Shown here in pieces: positions 29,714 to 39,011 of a stretch of 64,000 nt of DNA. Each line of letters starts with the position of its first letter. The first letter of the stretch is position 1. The stretch is from Alicyclobacillus sp. SO9 (lineage in GTDB: Bacteria > Bacillota > Bacilli > Alicyclobacillales > Alicyclobacillaceae): assembly GCF_016406125.1 (NCBI RefSeq), contig NZ_CP066339.1, forward strand, positions 2,294,001 to 2,358,000, read 5' to 3'. The notes below the pieces were generated by a model that saw only the letters and a list, made by a program, of their open reading frames with translations, ran no database searches and had not been told where the DNA came from. Both the position numbers and the translations under genes were made by a program.

Positions 29714-30604
29714 GTGCAGCAGATACATTGGTTCCCTGGTCACATGGCAAAAGCTCGCCGACAAATGCAGGAAGTGATAAAGCGAGTTGACGTCGTTTTG
29801 GAGTTGGTTGACGCCAGACTCCCTCTCGCCAGCAGTAATCCGCTGATTGCTGAATTGGCAGGCTCCAAACCAAGGGTTCAGATTTTAACGAGAATTGATT
29901 TGGCCGACGAAAAACAGACTTCAGCGTGGGAGAAGTACTTTCAGGAGTCTGGCTATTCCTGCCTGCCCGTAGACGCAAAAAGTGGTAAGGGAATACAGCG
30001 CCTTTTACCTTTGCTGGAGACTATCCTGAAGGACAAGAGGCTCCGGGACGCGAAGAGAGGCATTCGACCCCGCCCTTTTCGCGCAATGGTGGCGGGAATT
30101 CCGAATGTTGGAAAGTCATCTTTTATCAATCGAATGGCACGAAAAGCGTCTACTAAAACAGGCGATAGACCAGGTGTGACAAAAACTCAGCAGTGGATTC
30201 GCCTTGGCGAGATTGAATTGTTGGATACGCCTGGTGTACTGTGGCCAAAACTGGACAATCAAGTGGCTGCGCACAAACTGGCAGTCAGTGGTGCAATCAA
30301 ATCTGATATTCTGGATGCTCAAGAACTTGCAGCTTTTTTCATTGTTTGGGCCGGCAATCATTACCCAAGTGCGCTTCTAGACCGCTATCAAGTGACGGCA
30401 CCGATAGGTGTACAATGGACGTCAGCGGGAGAAGTGTGGTCTGAAGTAGAGCCTGTTTTGGAAGCTATCGCCGAGAAGAGAGGATTGCTTGGCGGCAGGG
30501 GAGTAATGGATTTAGAGCGTGCCGCAAGCCTTGTAGTCAGGGAACTTCAAACAGGACAATTAGGGCGTATGAGTTTGGAATGGCCCAGTGAACTGGGCGT
30601 GTAA
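29714..30604 (+). CDS. rbgA: Ribosome biogenesis GTPase RbgA (YlqF)
   Basis: Circularly permuted GTPase needed for late 50S assembly. 296 residues: IHWFPGHMAKARRQM start, LVDARLP, G4-type TRID (ILTRIDLAD, where relatives have NKAD), then G1 GIPNVGKSSFINRM and G3 DTPGVLWPK. C-terminal domain ends RMSLEWPSE. GTG 29714 follows AGGTGA; GTG 29705 is also possible. The G4 Asn is replaced by Thr, which may weaken guanine specificity. Confidence 0.94.
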   Translation: MQQIHWFPGHMAKARRQMQEVIKRVDVVLELVDARLPLASSNPLIAELAGSKPRVQILTRIDLADEKQTSAWEKYFQESGYSCLPVDAKSGKGIQRLLPLLETILKDKRLRDAKRGIRPRPFRAMVAGIPNVGKSSFINRMARKASTKTGDRPGVTKTQQWIRLGEIELLDTPGVLWPKLDNQVAAHKLAVSGAIKSDILDAQELAAFFIVWAGNHYPSALLDRYQVTAPIGVQWTSAGEVWSEVEPVLEAIAEKRGLLGGRGVMDLERAASLVVRELQTGQLGRMSLEWPSELGV

Positions 30605-30857
30605 TACAGAAGAGACGCCGTATGAAAGTGGTTCGAGCCCCCTCATATCATACATAAAAGTGGTTTAGTGAAGTGTTTTTGCAGTGTCTTCGTATTGGGG
30701 AGGACATGAGTACTTCACACAAAGCGAAGCGTATATGCTTTTAAGACTAGAATTCTTCCGTACATTCTAGCCAACGGACAAAGCCGCAGGTAGACTGTAC
30801 ATGTATTTGTGTGAGACAGTGAACCAACAGCCGAGTTTTATGAAATGGAGGTGAAAG

Positions 30858-31541
30858 GTGTTGAAAGAATTGGACACTGATTTCAGTGCAACCTTCTGGG
30901 ATGTAGAGAACTCTTTAGCCGGAGAAGGGCACGTAGTTGCAGGCGTCGACGAAGTGGGACGGGGGTGTTTGGCTGGCCCTGTATTTGCTGCAGCAGTCGT
31001 TCTTGGAAGCCAATCTGAATTGTGGCACGGATTAAACGATTCCAAAAAGCTCAGCAAATCTCGGCGAGAAACACTCTATCAACTGATTGTCGACAATGCG
31101 GCGGGCATTGGCATTGGTGTGGCTGAGGTCTCAGAAATTGAGGAGTTAAACATCTTACATGCTTCAAGGCTGGCAATGGCCAGAGCAATTCGTGCCTTGC
31201 AGATACGACTAGCCCAAGAACTTCACATTCTATTGGTCGACGGAACCTATGAGCCCTTGTGGCAAGAGGGTCCAATTGTCGCCCCCAGTGAAACAGTCAT
31301 TGACGGCGACGCAAAGTGTCCATCCATTTCAGCAGCTTCAATTGTTGCCAAAGTTGCTCGAGACAGGTTTATGGGGACCTTGGCAAATGAGTACCCGGCA
31401 TACGGATTTGAGCGCAATGTGGGCTACGGAACCAAAGAGCATCTGGCTGCGTTGCAGAAGTATGGCCCGTGCATACATCACCGCCGAAGCTTTCGACCTG
31501 TGGCTCAACACTTGCAATCTGAGTTGAAGCTATATGGATAA
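30858..31541 (+). CDS. rnhB: Ribonuclease HII
   Basis: Removes ribonucleotides and RNA primers from RNA-DNA hybrids. 227 residues with the metal-binding acidic residues of GVDEVGRGCLAGPV, NDSKKLS, LLVDG (Asp) and ISAASIVAKVARD. GTG 30858 six bases after GGAGG. Its last codons overlap the ylqG start by 8 bp, so the two are coupled. Confidence 0.96.
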   Translation: MLKELDTDFSATFWDVENSLAGEGHVVAGVDEVGRGCLAGPVFAAAVVLGSQSELWHGLNDSKKLSKSRRETLYQLIVDNAAGIGIGVAEVSEIEELNILHASRLAMARAIRALQIRLAQELHILLVDGTYEPLWQEGPIVAPSETVIDGDAKCPSISAASIVAKVARDRFMGTLANEYPAYGFERNVGYGTKEHLAALQKYGPCIHHRRSFRPVAQHLQSELKLYG

Positions 31542-32490
31542 TCCACGCATTCCGCAGTCGACTCATCCACCTCTAAAGCCAATTCAGACGGGAAACAAGT
31601 CTTCGGCAGCTACACCACACGGAAGTGCACCAACCGAATCTACGACGACGGCAGCGGGCGGTGTTAAAGGCAAACCAGTTAGCAAGGCGGATTTCGCGAG
31701 TATTGGAGACGCTGTAATCCAGGACATGACTGACTTACTTCCGCTGCAAGTTCTGTCATCTCCCGCGATGCGGCAAGCTGAGTGGGCATGGAGACAGATT
31801 ATTAGTGACGTCTTGGCAAAGTGGGCCGTCCGAGAATCCCAACTGAGCCAGTTCTATGGCCGGCTAGGGCAGATTCAAAATCAGCAGCAGGGTATGCCTG
31901 CTCAGCTTGCAGAGAATGTCATGCGAGAGTGGTGGCAGACGTTGTCAATGTGGGGAAAGTCGTCCCAAAGAAACGGCATGAGCTCCGGTTTTTCCCGCAC
32001 TGCAGTGTCAGAGGGACAGCCGCTGCCGCAGGGAAACTACGGACTTCTCCCGTTTTCACAGGTTACATCCAAAATGCTTCATGAATTGCCCGGTCCCGCT
32101 AAGCATGCAGTGCTGTTGGATAGAATTCTAAGTGCAGTGTCTTCAGAAACCCTGTCCCAGGTGGGAAGCGGAGTATTTTTTCCACCGGTGCCTCTGCAAG
32201 AGAGGGGTCAGGAACCCGTTCATTGGTCAGCCGAGCGAACCGTTCGACTTAATCGCCATGGACAACGGCTCGACAGACTGTCAATTCAGTTTTCTCTCCA
32301 CGACTGGCCAGTAGAGATTGTGTTTCTTACGGCGAAGCCAACTTTGTATGTGCATGTTCGCAGTGACCATCCAAACATTCAGAAACTAACTTCATCTATG
32401 CAACCCGTCCTGTTCGAACATCTTCAGGAGAACGGTTGGCGATTGGAACAATGGAGCGTTTCCCAATGGACCAAGGGGGATGAAGAATGA
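31534..32490 (+). CDS. ylqG: YlqG-like protein with FliK-type C-terminal domain
   Basis: 318 residues. Low-complexity Ser/Thr/Pro-rich N-terminus (~1-50), a helical middle with repeated Trp, and a C-terminal ~80-residue region (LDRLSIQFSLHDWPVEIVFL ... LFEHLQENGWRLEQWSV) that resembles the hook-length-control (Flg_hook) domain of FliK. The position rnhB-ylqG-ylqH is conserved in Bacillus. The next gene is an FlhB C-domain homologue, the natural partner of FliK. Function in relatives is unknown. Confidence 0.7.
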   Translation: MDNPRIPQSTHPPLKPIQTGNKSSAATPHGSAPTESTTTAAGGVKGKPVSKADFASIGDAVIQDMTDLLPLQVLSSPAMRQAEWAWRQIISDVLAKWAVRESQLSQFYGRLGQIQNQQQGMPAQLAENVMREWWQTLSMWGKSSQRNGMSSGFSRTAVSEGQPLPQGNYGLLPFSQVTSKMLHELPGPAKHAVLLDRILSAVSSETLSQVGSGVFFPPVPLQERGQEPVHWSAERTVRLNRHGQRLDRLSIQFSLHDWPVEIVFLTAKPTLYVHVRSDHPNIQKLTSSMQPVLFEHLQENGWRLEQWSVSQWTKGDEE

Positions 32491-32744
32491 AGAAAAAGGC
32501 AGTTGCACTTCGATACGAGCGAACTCGGGACCTTGCACCAAAAGTAGTTGCAAAAGGTGCTGGTAAAGTGGCGGAACGAATTGTAAGGACGGCGAAAGAT
32601 GCAAACGTTACCGTGTATGAGGACGAACATTTGGCACAATTGCTCATGGGACTTGAACTTGACAGTGTAATTCCCGAAGACATGTATCAAGCTGTTGCGG
32701 AGGTCCTGTCGTATGTCTATCAGGCCGGAACAGGAAAGTCGTAG
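32487..32744 (+). CDS. ylqH: YlqH: free-standing FlhB C-terminal (type III switch) domain
   Basis: 85 residues corresponding to the FlhB cytoplasmic domain downstream of its NPTH self-cleavage site. AVALRYERTRDLAPKVVAKG aligns with the segment directly after NPTHYAVALRY, then MYQAVAEVLSYVY at the end. It lacks membrane helices and the NPTH motif, so it looks like a pre-cut FlhB-CC. Overlaps ylqG by 4 bp. Possible role in export substrate switching, unproven. Confidence 0.85.
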   Translation: MKKKAVALRYERTRDLAPKVVAKGAGKVAERIVRTAKDANVTVYEDEHLAQLLMGLELDSVIPEDMYQAVAEVLSYVYQAGTGKS

Positions 32745-33123
32745 GAAGGCAGTTGGGCACTTTGGTGAGCAGGTTGCTGCACAATACCTGGATCGGACCT
32801 TAGGATGGAATCTCTTGTACCAGAATTGGCGATGCAGGGAGGGCGAAATTGACATCGTAGCTGTCGATAAAGGGTTATTGGTGGCCGTTGAAGTCAGGAC
32901 GCGACGAACCCTCCACAGCGGATCACCTGTAGAATCGGTTGATGTTGCAAAGCAACGTCAACTTTTGAGAGTCACTCGACGGTTGTTGACAGATCCTAGG
33001 GTTCTTGGTCTACAACGGTCTCATTGCGAAATACCGGTCCGAATTGATGTGATTGGCCTCTTTTTATCCTCAAGCACAGTCCAACAGTTTGTTCACATTC
33101 GAAATGCCGTAGAGGCATCCTAA
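32713..33123 (+). CDS. yraN: YraN/UPF0102 family putative endonuclease
   Basis: 136 residues with the restriction-endonuclease-like core GEIDIVAVDKGLLVAVEVRTRR (D-E-x-K-like; the usual final Lys is replaced by Arg). FGEQVAAQYLDRTLGWNLLYQNWRCREGEID is typical of UPF0102. Overlaps ylqH by 32 bp. ATG 32713 has GGAGG upstream inside ylqH. Function uncertain in all bacteria. Confidence 0.88.
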   Translation: MSIRPEQESRRKAVGHFGEQVAAQYLDRTLGWNLLYQNWRCREGEIDIVAVDKGLLVAVEVRTRRTLHSGSPVESVDVAKQRQLLRVTRRLLTDPRVLGLQRSHCEIPVRIDVIGLFLSSSTVQQFVHIRNAVEAS

Positions 33124-33169
33124 GGGGTTCCACTCCTATGCATCAACTTACTGTGTGCACAGACCGCAG

Positions 33170-34657
33170 TTAGATTTTGAATCCCATTCGTAGAGCGGCT
33201 GCTTCTTCTACGTGCTCGATAGATACCCGTTCCTCTCCTTCAACCGCTGCGATGCTCTGTGCCACGTGCTCGATTGACGCAATTCCCCGCTTTGACACAT
33301 GCAGTTTATCTTCCATTCGCTGAAGCAGTGCTTGCGCCTGCCTGGTAAAGTCAAAAAGCAGTGTTTTCTCAAGAAAATTCGACGAAGATTGCAGGGTTCT
33401 GTGTTGTTTTCGCAGTAACAGATTTTGTGCTTGAACCACTTGCTGTCGTAAGGTCTTGGATGGCTCTCCTTGTGCTTTGTCTACTGTATCCTGCCGAGGG
33501 GGAATGGACAAGACCATATCAATTCTGTCCAACAATGGACCAGAGAGAGTCGACCAATAGCGGGTTACATCCCGCTCGGTGCAACGGCAACTTGTGCTGC
33601 CGTAGTAACCGCACGAACACGGGTTTAGAGTTCCTATCAGCTGAAAGTTTGCTGGCAACACGGTGTGATGCCCGCCCCGCGACAGGCGGATTTGTTTGTG
33701 AACCAGCGGTTCCCGGAGCGCTTCCAACGTTTTTTTACGGAATTCCAGCAATTCATCTAGGACCAATATGCCGTGGTGAGCAAGCGTGACTTCACCTGGC
33801 TGTATGAAGTTTCCGCCGCCAATGAGTCCTGTGGTAGTGAGTGAGTGGTGAGGCATCCGAAGCGGCGGTCGGTGGCTTGGCATGGTTTTGATTCCGGCAG
33901 ATTGAAGAATTGCGTAGGACTCAATGGCCTCTTCATCAGAAATCCCAGGAAGAATAGTGGCGAAGCGTTCTGCCAGCATCGTTTTCCCGCAACCTGGAGG
34001 CCCGACAATGAGCGTATGATGCTTGCCAGCAGCGGCAATCATTAAAGCTCTTTTTATGTTCGTTAAGCCGACCACGTCCTGCATATCCTGCTTACTATCC
34101 GAATCGTGGAAAAGGGTGTTGGAAAATTGTAATATTCGTGCCGGGCTGGGAGACACTAAGTCGTCAATGAGTTCCTGCAGGGTACTGACCACGTGCCACC
34201 TGAGGGGAGGAATCTTTAATCCAGCAGCGGCTTGTTCTGAGGAAAAGTAAAGGCTGTTCACTGCGTTTCTTCTCAACTCAAGGGCTAAATTGATGATGCC
34301 GTCGACGGGAACGATTTTGCCCGACAACCCAAGTTCTCCGCAGAAAGCGGTTCGCAAAGCCGGCTGGTTGGGGATTTGCAAGGATGCCCTTAGGATGGCT
34401 ACCGCAATAGCCAGGTCCAAACCCGCTCCGCGTTTGCGAACACTGGCCGGCCATAGATTTACGGTAATTCGCTGTTGCGGAAACTCCATGCCTGAATTTC
34501 GAATTGCTGACCGAATCCGGAGTTTAGATTCGGTCACAGCCGAGTCGGGCAAACCAACGATAGAAAATTGCGGGAGTCCGCGAGTCACATCCGCTTCGAC
34601 CTGTACAATTTGCGCTCCAATACCGTCAAGCACAGCTCCACTAGCAGTTCCAATCAT
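33170..34657 (-). CDS. comM: ComM/YifB-type Mg-chelatase-like AAA ATPase
   Basis: 495 residues. N-terminal Lon-like domain (VEADVTRGLPQFSIVGLPDSAV), AAA+ Walker A IVGPPGCGKTMLAERF, Walker B GILVLDELLEF, and the Mg-chelatase C-terminal region with a Cys cluster (NPCSCGYYGSTSCRC). ComM is a branch-migration helicase promoting transformation in other species; dprA is nearby. ATG 34657 follows AGGAGGC. Convergent with yraN, on the strand opposite its neighbours. Confidence 0.93.
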   Translation of the reverse strand: MIGTASGAVLDGIGAQIVQVEADVTRGLPQFSIVGLPDSAVTESKLRIRSAIRNSGMEFPQQRITVNLWPASVRKRGAGLDLAIAVAILRASLQIPNQPALRTAFCGELGLSGKIVPVDGIINLALELRRNAVNSLYFSSEQAAAGLKIPPLRWHVVSTLQELIDDLVSPSPARILQFSNTLFHDSDSKQDMQDVVGLTNIKRALMIAAAGKHHTLIVGPPGCGKTMLAERFATILPGISDEEAIESYAILQSAGIKTMPSHRPPLRMPHHSLTTTGLIGGGNFIQPGEVTLAHHGILVLDELLEFRKKTLEALREPLVHKQIRLSRGGHHTVLPANFQLIGTLNPCSCGYYGSTSCRCTERDVTRYWSTLSGPLLDRIDMVLSIPPRQDTVDKAQGEPSKTLRQQVVQAQNLLLRKQHRTLQSSSNFLEKTLLFDFTRQAQALLQRMEDKLHVSKRGIASIEHVAQSIAAVEGEERVSIEHVEEAAALRMGFKI

Positions 34658-34790
34658 AATTTTGCCTCCTATGTGCAACATAGCAAGATTCCGTAACACT
34701 GGCCATAACCTATAGAAGAACCAAAAGCTGTATTGCAGAAACAGCGCTGACGAGGTACGATTTGTCATGAATAGGTAAGGGGTTGAGACT

Positions 34791-35183
34791 GTGCAAAAAT
34801 CAAGGTCGGGTAAAAACAGTTTTGCTCCTCAAAAGAGTCCCGTTACAGAGTCCGGCGGTCGCGTGGTGGATTTGCAGAGATGGAAGACGAAAAAGCAGAT
34901 TCAGGAACGTCGGAACAGAAGAAGGAAGCAGAGCGGACAGGGCTTGAGGGCGTTTACACTGGGGTTGATTGTGCTCGAGGCTGCCGCTGCAGCGGCTAGT
35001 ATCATTCCCAACCCGTTTCAAGACCACAGCGTAATCCTTACTTGGGCAATTGCGATTGTGGCCATGGGCTCTTCGCTCTGGCTGAACGTAAGACAGGATG
35101 CCTCGGCTTCGAAAATGCTCCTTTGGAGCGCGGGCTGTGCACTTGTAGCCTTGGCGGCAGGTATGGTGAAGATGGCTTTCTAG
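34791..35183 (+). CDS. Small membrane protein, unknown function
   Basis: 130 residues: basic N-terminal half (KTKKQIQERRNRRRK) then three hydrophobic segments (about residues 53-71, 81-95 and 108-127). GTG start at 34791 after AAGGGG. Divergent from comM. Stop codon overlaps a strong terminator. Not recognised. Confidence 0.65.
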   Translation: MQKSRSGKNSFAPQKSPVTESGGRVVDLQRWKTKKQIQERRNRRRKQSGQGLRAFTLGLIVLEAAAAAASIIPNPFQDHSVILTWAIAIVAMGSSLWLNVRQDASASKMLLWSAGCALVALAAGMVKMAF

Positions 35184-35202
35184 AGTAAAGCCATCTTTTT
35201 TG
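35169..35202 (+). terminator. Terminator overlapping the upstream stop codon
   Basis: AAGATGGCTTT / AAAGCCATCTT perfect 11-bp stem followed by TTTT. Confidence 0.95.
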
Positions 35203-35241
35203 TGTCCATGCCGATTTCCAGTTACATACTCACTCACCTAT

Positions 35242-35270
35242 TTGTAAAACCCCTGAAGGTGTTCTATTCT
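35242..35270 (+). promoter_or_regulatory. Candidate sucCD promoter
   Basis: TTGTAA (35242-35247), 17-bp spacer, TATTCT (35265-35270). An alternative pair TTGATT/GATAGT lies at 35352-35380, nearer the gene. Confidence 0.45.
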
Positions 35271-35429
35271 AGATAGGGGTTGCCAGTGCAACAGGGTATG
35301 GAGTCTTTGGCAGTCGCTTGTAGAGATAAACAAATTACAGGCGGTTCGCACTTGATTCTCACCATCGGGGCCCTGATAGTGCCCGTAACGGGCGCAGGCT
35401 TTACATCTTTGTTAGGAAGGAGTCGGGGG

Positions 35430-36584
35430 ATGAACATTCACGAGTATCAAGCAAAATCTGTCCTTGCTGGATTTGGTGTGGCAGTTCCGCAAGGCAAAGT
35501 CGCTTTCACCGTCGACGAGGCTGTTTCAGCGGCAAAGGATTTAGGCGGCAAGGGCGTTGTTAAGGCTCAGATCCATGCCGGCGGCCGTGGTAAAGCAGGC
35601 GGAGTAAAGGTATCGAAGACAATTGAAGATGTGCAAGAAAGCGCAAAGAACCTGCTTGGAAAAACCCTGGTTACACATCAAACCGGAGCACAAGGGAAAG
35701 TTGTGAAACGGTTGTTGGTGGAACAACTCACCAACATTGAAAAGGAGTACTACATAGGTCTCGTGCTGGACCGTGCACAAAGCCGTGTGGTGATGATGGC
35801 GTCAGCGGAGGGCGGCGTCGAAATCGAGGAAGTGGCTGCGAAGACGCCCGAAAAGATTTTCCGGGAGACGATTGATCCCGCAGTTGGCCTCTCCCCATAT
35901 CAGGCACGTAATTTAGCGTTTTCTATCGGTATTCCTGACAAGCTTGTAAACAAGGCTGTTAAGTTCATGATGGGACTGTATGCGGCTTTTGTGGACAAGG
36001 ATTGTTCGATTGCAGAAATCAATCCTCTTGTTGTTACTTCCGAGGGCGATGTGATGGCCCTGGACGCGAAACTCAACTTCGACGACAATGCGTTGTATCG
36101 CCATAAGGACATCCTGGAACTGCGCGATTTGGACGAAGAAGATGCCAAGGAAATCGAGGCATCGCGGTTCGGATTGAACTATATTGCCCTTGATGGCAAT
36201 ATTGGTTGCATGGTTAACGGCGCAGGCTTGGCGATGGCAACGATGGATACAATTAAATACTACGGCGGCGATCCGGCTAACTTCCTCGACGTGGGCGGCG
36301 GCGCAACCGAAGAAAATATTACCGAAGCTTTCAAAATTATTTTATCTGATGAAAAGGTTGAAGGTATTCTCGTGAATATCTTTGGCGGCATCATGAAATG
36401 TGACGTAATTGCGAACGGTGTCATTGCTGCCGCTCGTCAAGTTGGACTCGACAAACCTTTAGTTGTTCGTCTAGAAGGTACAAATGTGGATATTGGAAAG
36501 AAAATCCTGAACGAATCTGGTCTGAATATCGTTGCAGCCGACTCTTTGGCTGATGCAGCACAGCGTATCGTATCACTGGTATAG
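35430..36584 (+). CDS. sucC: Succinyl-CoA synthetase (ADP-forming) beta subunit
   Basis: TCA-cycle enzyme making ATP from succinyl-CoA. 384 residues. [20 protein letters not shown] start, ATP-grasp domain ([19 protein letters not shown]), AEINPLVV, then the ligase-CoA domain [18 protein letters not shown] and [18 protein letters not shown] 35430 is fixed by family alignment. sucD follows after 11 bp. Confidence 0.98.
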   Translation: MNIHEYQAKSVLAGFGVAVPQGKVAFTVDEAVSAAKDLGGKGVVKAQIHAGGRGKAGGVKVSKTIEDVQESAKNLLGKTLVTHQTGAQGKVVKRLLVEQLTNIEKEYYIGLVLDRAQSRVVMMASAEGGVEIEEVAAKTPEKIFRETIDPAVGLSPYQARNLAFSIGIPDKLVNKAVKFMMGLYAAFVDKDCSIAEINPLVVTSEGDVMALDAKLNFDDNALYRHKDILELRDLDEEDAKEIEASRFGLNYIALDGNIGCMVNGAGLAMATMDTIKYYGGDPANFLDVGGGATEENITEAFKIILSDEKVEGILVNIFGGIMKCDVIANGVIAAARQVGLDKPLVVRLEGTNVDIGKKILNESGLNIVAADSLADAAQRIVSLV

Positions 36585-36595
36585 GAGGGATTCTG

Positions 36596-37498
36596 GTGAG
36601 CATTCTTGTCAATAAGGACACAAAAGTGATTACTCAAGGCATAACAGGCTCTCAGGGTCTGTTTCATACTCAGCAAGCGCTTCAGTATGGTACTCAAATG
36701 GTTGGCGGTGTCACCCCGGGAAAGGGCGGTACGACAGTTGAAGGTTTGCCTGTCTTCAACACTGTTGCAGAAGCCGTTGAAGCAACCGGAGCAAATGCGT
36801 CTGTCATCTATGTACCACCTGCGTTTGCAGCAGACGCCATCATGGAAGCTGTCGATGCCGAGTTAGATTTGGTCATCTGTATCACTGAGGGAATTCCCGT
36901 ACTGGACATGGTGAAGGTGAAACGGTTTATGGAAGGCCGTCATACGCGCCTCATTGGTCCGAACTGTCCGGGTGTCATTACTCCAGGTGAGTGCAAAATC
37001 GGAATTATGCCGGGTTACATCCATACTCCCGGAAAAGTGGGCGTGGTATCCCGAAGCGGAACGCTGACTTATGAAGCGGTCTATCAGTTGACGGTCCGCG
37101 ACATTGGTCAGTCCACTGCAGTTGGTATCGGGGGAGATCCGGTCAACGGTACGAACTTCATTGATGTACTGAAGCTCTATAACGACGATCCCGACACTGA
37201 AGCCGTCATCATGATTGGTGAAATCGGGGGTACGGCTGAAGAAGAGGCAGCAGAGTGGATTCGCGACAACATGACAAAACCGGTGGTAGGATTTATCGCA
37301 GGTGCCACGGCACCTCCGGGACGACGCATGGGCCACGCTGGAGCCATTATATCTGGGGGAAGCGGTACCGCGGATTCCAAAAAAGCCAAGATGGAAGAGT
37401 GCGGTATTCGCGTTGCTCCCACTCCGTCTGAAATGGGGTCCACTTTGGCTGCAGTGCTTGAAGAACGCGGCTTACTGGAGAAATGTAAAGTCAAATAG
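36596..37498 (+). CDS. sucD: Succinyl-CoA synthetase alpha subunit
   Basis: 300 residues. CoA-binding [41 protein letters not shown], and the phosphorylated His in [20 protein letters not shown] start with AGGAGGG upstream. Ends before a perfect terminator. Confidence 0.98.
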   Translation: MSILVNKDTKVITQGITGSQGLFHTQQALQYGTQMVGGVTPGKGGTTVEGLPVFNTVAEAVEATGANASVIYVPPAFAADAIMEAVDAELDLVICITEGIPVLDMVKVKRFMEGRHTRLIGPNCPGVITPGECKIGIMPGYIHTPGKVGVVSRSGTLTYEAVYQLTVRDIGQSTAVGIGGDPVNGTNFIDVLKLYNDDPDTEAVIMIGEIGGTAEEEAAEWIRDNMTKPVVGFIAGATAPPGRRMGHAGAIISGGSGTADSKKAKMEECGIRVAPTPSEMGSTLAAVLEERGLLEKCKVK

Positions 37499-37531
37499 CG
37501 GCAGCGTTTGCTGTAAGGAGACCGTCTGGCT

Positions 37532-37560
37532 AAAAGGGACCGTGTTACGGTCCCTTTTCG
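37532..37560 (+). terminator. sucCD terminator
   Basis: AAAAGGGACCGT-GTT-ACGGTCCCTTTT, perfect 12-bp stem with U-tract. Confidence 0.97.
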
Positions 37561-37661
37561 ATTTACGAGGCTGTTTTTCGTTTTGACTGCAGTATTTCCC
37601 GTTTGGTCATGGTCACTGCGCAGGGAAGTCTCTATAGTGAGTGTGGAGATGGGGGAGTGTC

Positions 37662-38744
37662 ATGACGGAAGGGGAAAGGACCGCAGCGATAGCCTTGGCC
37701 ATGTGTAATGGACTCGAGCGAAGAAGCCTGAATAAGGTGGTTACAGGGCTTCATAGTGCCGTAAGAGCCTGGAAAGCAGACCCCGCGGAGTGGTTGGTCC
37801 ACTGTAGTCTTCATCAGCACACGATTGAGAAATTAGACCGCTGGCGAACGAAGCAGAATCCGTCAGCGTTGGTCAAGAAATTGTCCAACCAGGGAATTGG
37901 AGCTGTGGTTCGCGGTGAGGAACTGTACCCGGAAAGACTGCTGCAGTGGGGGGAGAATGCCCCTCTGGTACTGTTTGTGAAAGGCAACAGAGAACTCCTA
38001 ATGAGACTCCCAGCGGTATCAGTTGTAGGCACTCGCAGGGCCTCAGCGTATGGATTAGAGGCTGCACGTTGGCTGGCCAATTCTCTTGCTGGTGCCGGTG
38101 TCACAGTTGTGTCTGGACTCGCCCTCGGCATAGATGCAGCGGCTCATCGAGCTGCCCTCAGAGCCAGCGGCCCTACGATTGCAGTCCTGGGATCGGGCGT
38201 AAATGTCTGCTACCCTCCGTCACATCGCGACTTGTTTCAGCAGATACAGGAAAGCGGGTTACTGGTCAGCGAGTATCCACCAGACGACCCTGTCGCAAAG
38301 CATCACTTTCCCGAAAGAAATCGAATTATAGCGGCTTTAGGAGAGATTGTAATCATTGTCCAGGCAGGCCCAAAAAGCGGAGCGTTGACTACCGTCGACG
38401 CAGCTCTCGGACTCGGTCGAGACGTCTATGTGGTACCGGGTCCAATTACATCAAAATTGTTCAAAGGTTCAAACCAACTCCTGAAGGATGGCGCTCAAAT
38501 TATGCTTGACCCAGAAGATTTGCTTACCGACCTGAACTTGCAGGTCGACTTCACCCAGTCTAGATATCCTGTTCGCTGGAAAGAATTATATGAGGCTCTC
38601 GAATCCGCTATGGGGGCGTCAGAATTGTCCGATATCCTGGGCTTGCCGCTAAAGGTAGTCTATGCGGCATTGATGGAACTAGAATTAGACGGGTGGATAA
38701 GGCACGTGCCGGGCGGACTGTATGAACGAAATTTAAGTGGATGA
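37662..38744 (+). CDS. dprA: DNA processing protein DprA (Smf)
   Basis: Loads RecA on incoming single-stranded DNA in natural transformation. 360 residues: N-terminal SAM-like helices, Rossmann domain (VSVVGTRRASAYG, VSGLALGIDAAAHRAAL, VLGSGVNVCYPPSHRDLF, SEYPPD, HHFPERNRIIAALGE), and a C-terminal winged-helix (~residues 300-360). ATG 37662 after GGGGGAG. Same dprA-topA-trmFO-xerC order as Bacillus. Confidence 0.95.
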   Translation: MTEGERTAAIALAMCNGLERRSLNKVVTGLHSAVRAWKADPAEWLVHCSLHQHTIEKLDRWRTKQNPSALVKKLSNQGIGAVVRGEELYPERLLQWGENAPLVLFVKGNRELLMRLPAVSVVGTRRASAYGLEAARWLANSLAGAGVTVVSGLALGIDAAAHRAALRASGPTIAVLGSGVNVCYPPSHRDLFQQIQESGLLVSEYPPDDPVAKHHFPERNRIIAALGEIVIIVQAGPKSGALTTVDAALGLGRDVYVVPGPITSKLFKGSNQLLKDGAQIMLDPEDLLTDLNLQVDFTQSRYPVRWKELYEALESAMGASELSDILGLPLKVVYAALMELELDGWIRHVPGGLYERNLSG

Positions 38745-38879
38745 ATATAGGCGGAATAACTTTTTTTAACTTTAAATTTGCAAAAACAGGAGCATGTGAG
38801 GTACGGTCAATATGTGGTGAGTTGCAGGATTTGCCACCGGGAATCTCATCATTACAGCGAGTACTCCAATTTGAACTCG

Positions 38880-38907
38880 GTTGTGAAGATGGTGCATGTG
38901 ATGATAA
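38880..38907 (+). promoter_or_regulatory. Candidate topA promoter
   Basis: TTGTGA (38880-38885), 16-bp spacer, GATAAT (38902-38907), about 105 bp before topA. The dprA-topA gap of 267 bp shows nothing else definite. Confidence 0.4.
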
Positions 38908-39011
38908 TATGTGTTGACATACGGTCATTTTCAGAATGTGAGTCGGTCCGTTTCCATGTTTGACAACTCACTTACATGTTTTTTTGTACGCTTGGCTAAG
39001 GAGGAAAGCCA

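Noticed and set aside
30706-30744. Twelve-codon ORF with GGGGAGG in the rbgA-rnhB gap
   Set aside because: Spacing of two bases between ribosome site and ATG is too short and the peptide shows nothing recognisable.
34658-34768. N-terminal extension of ComM to 34768
   Set aside because: The family begins at the MIGTASG-type sequence and a perfect AGGAGG precedes ATG 34657.
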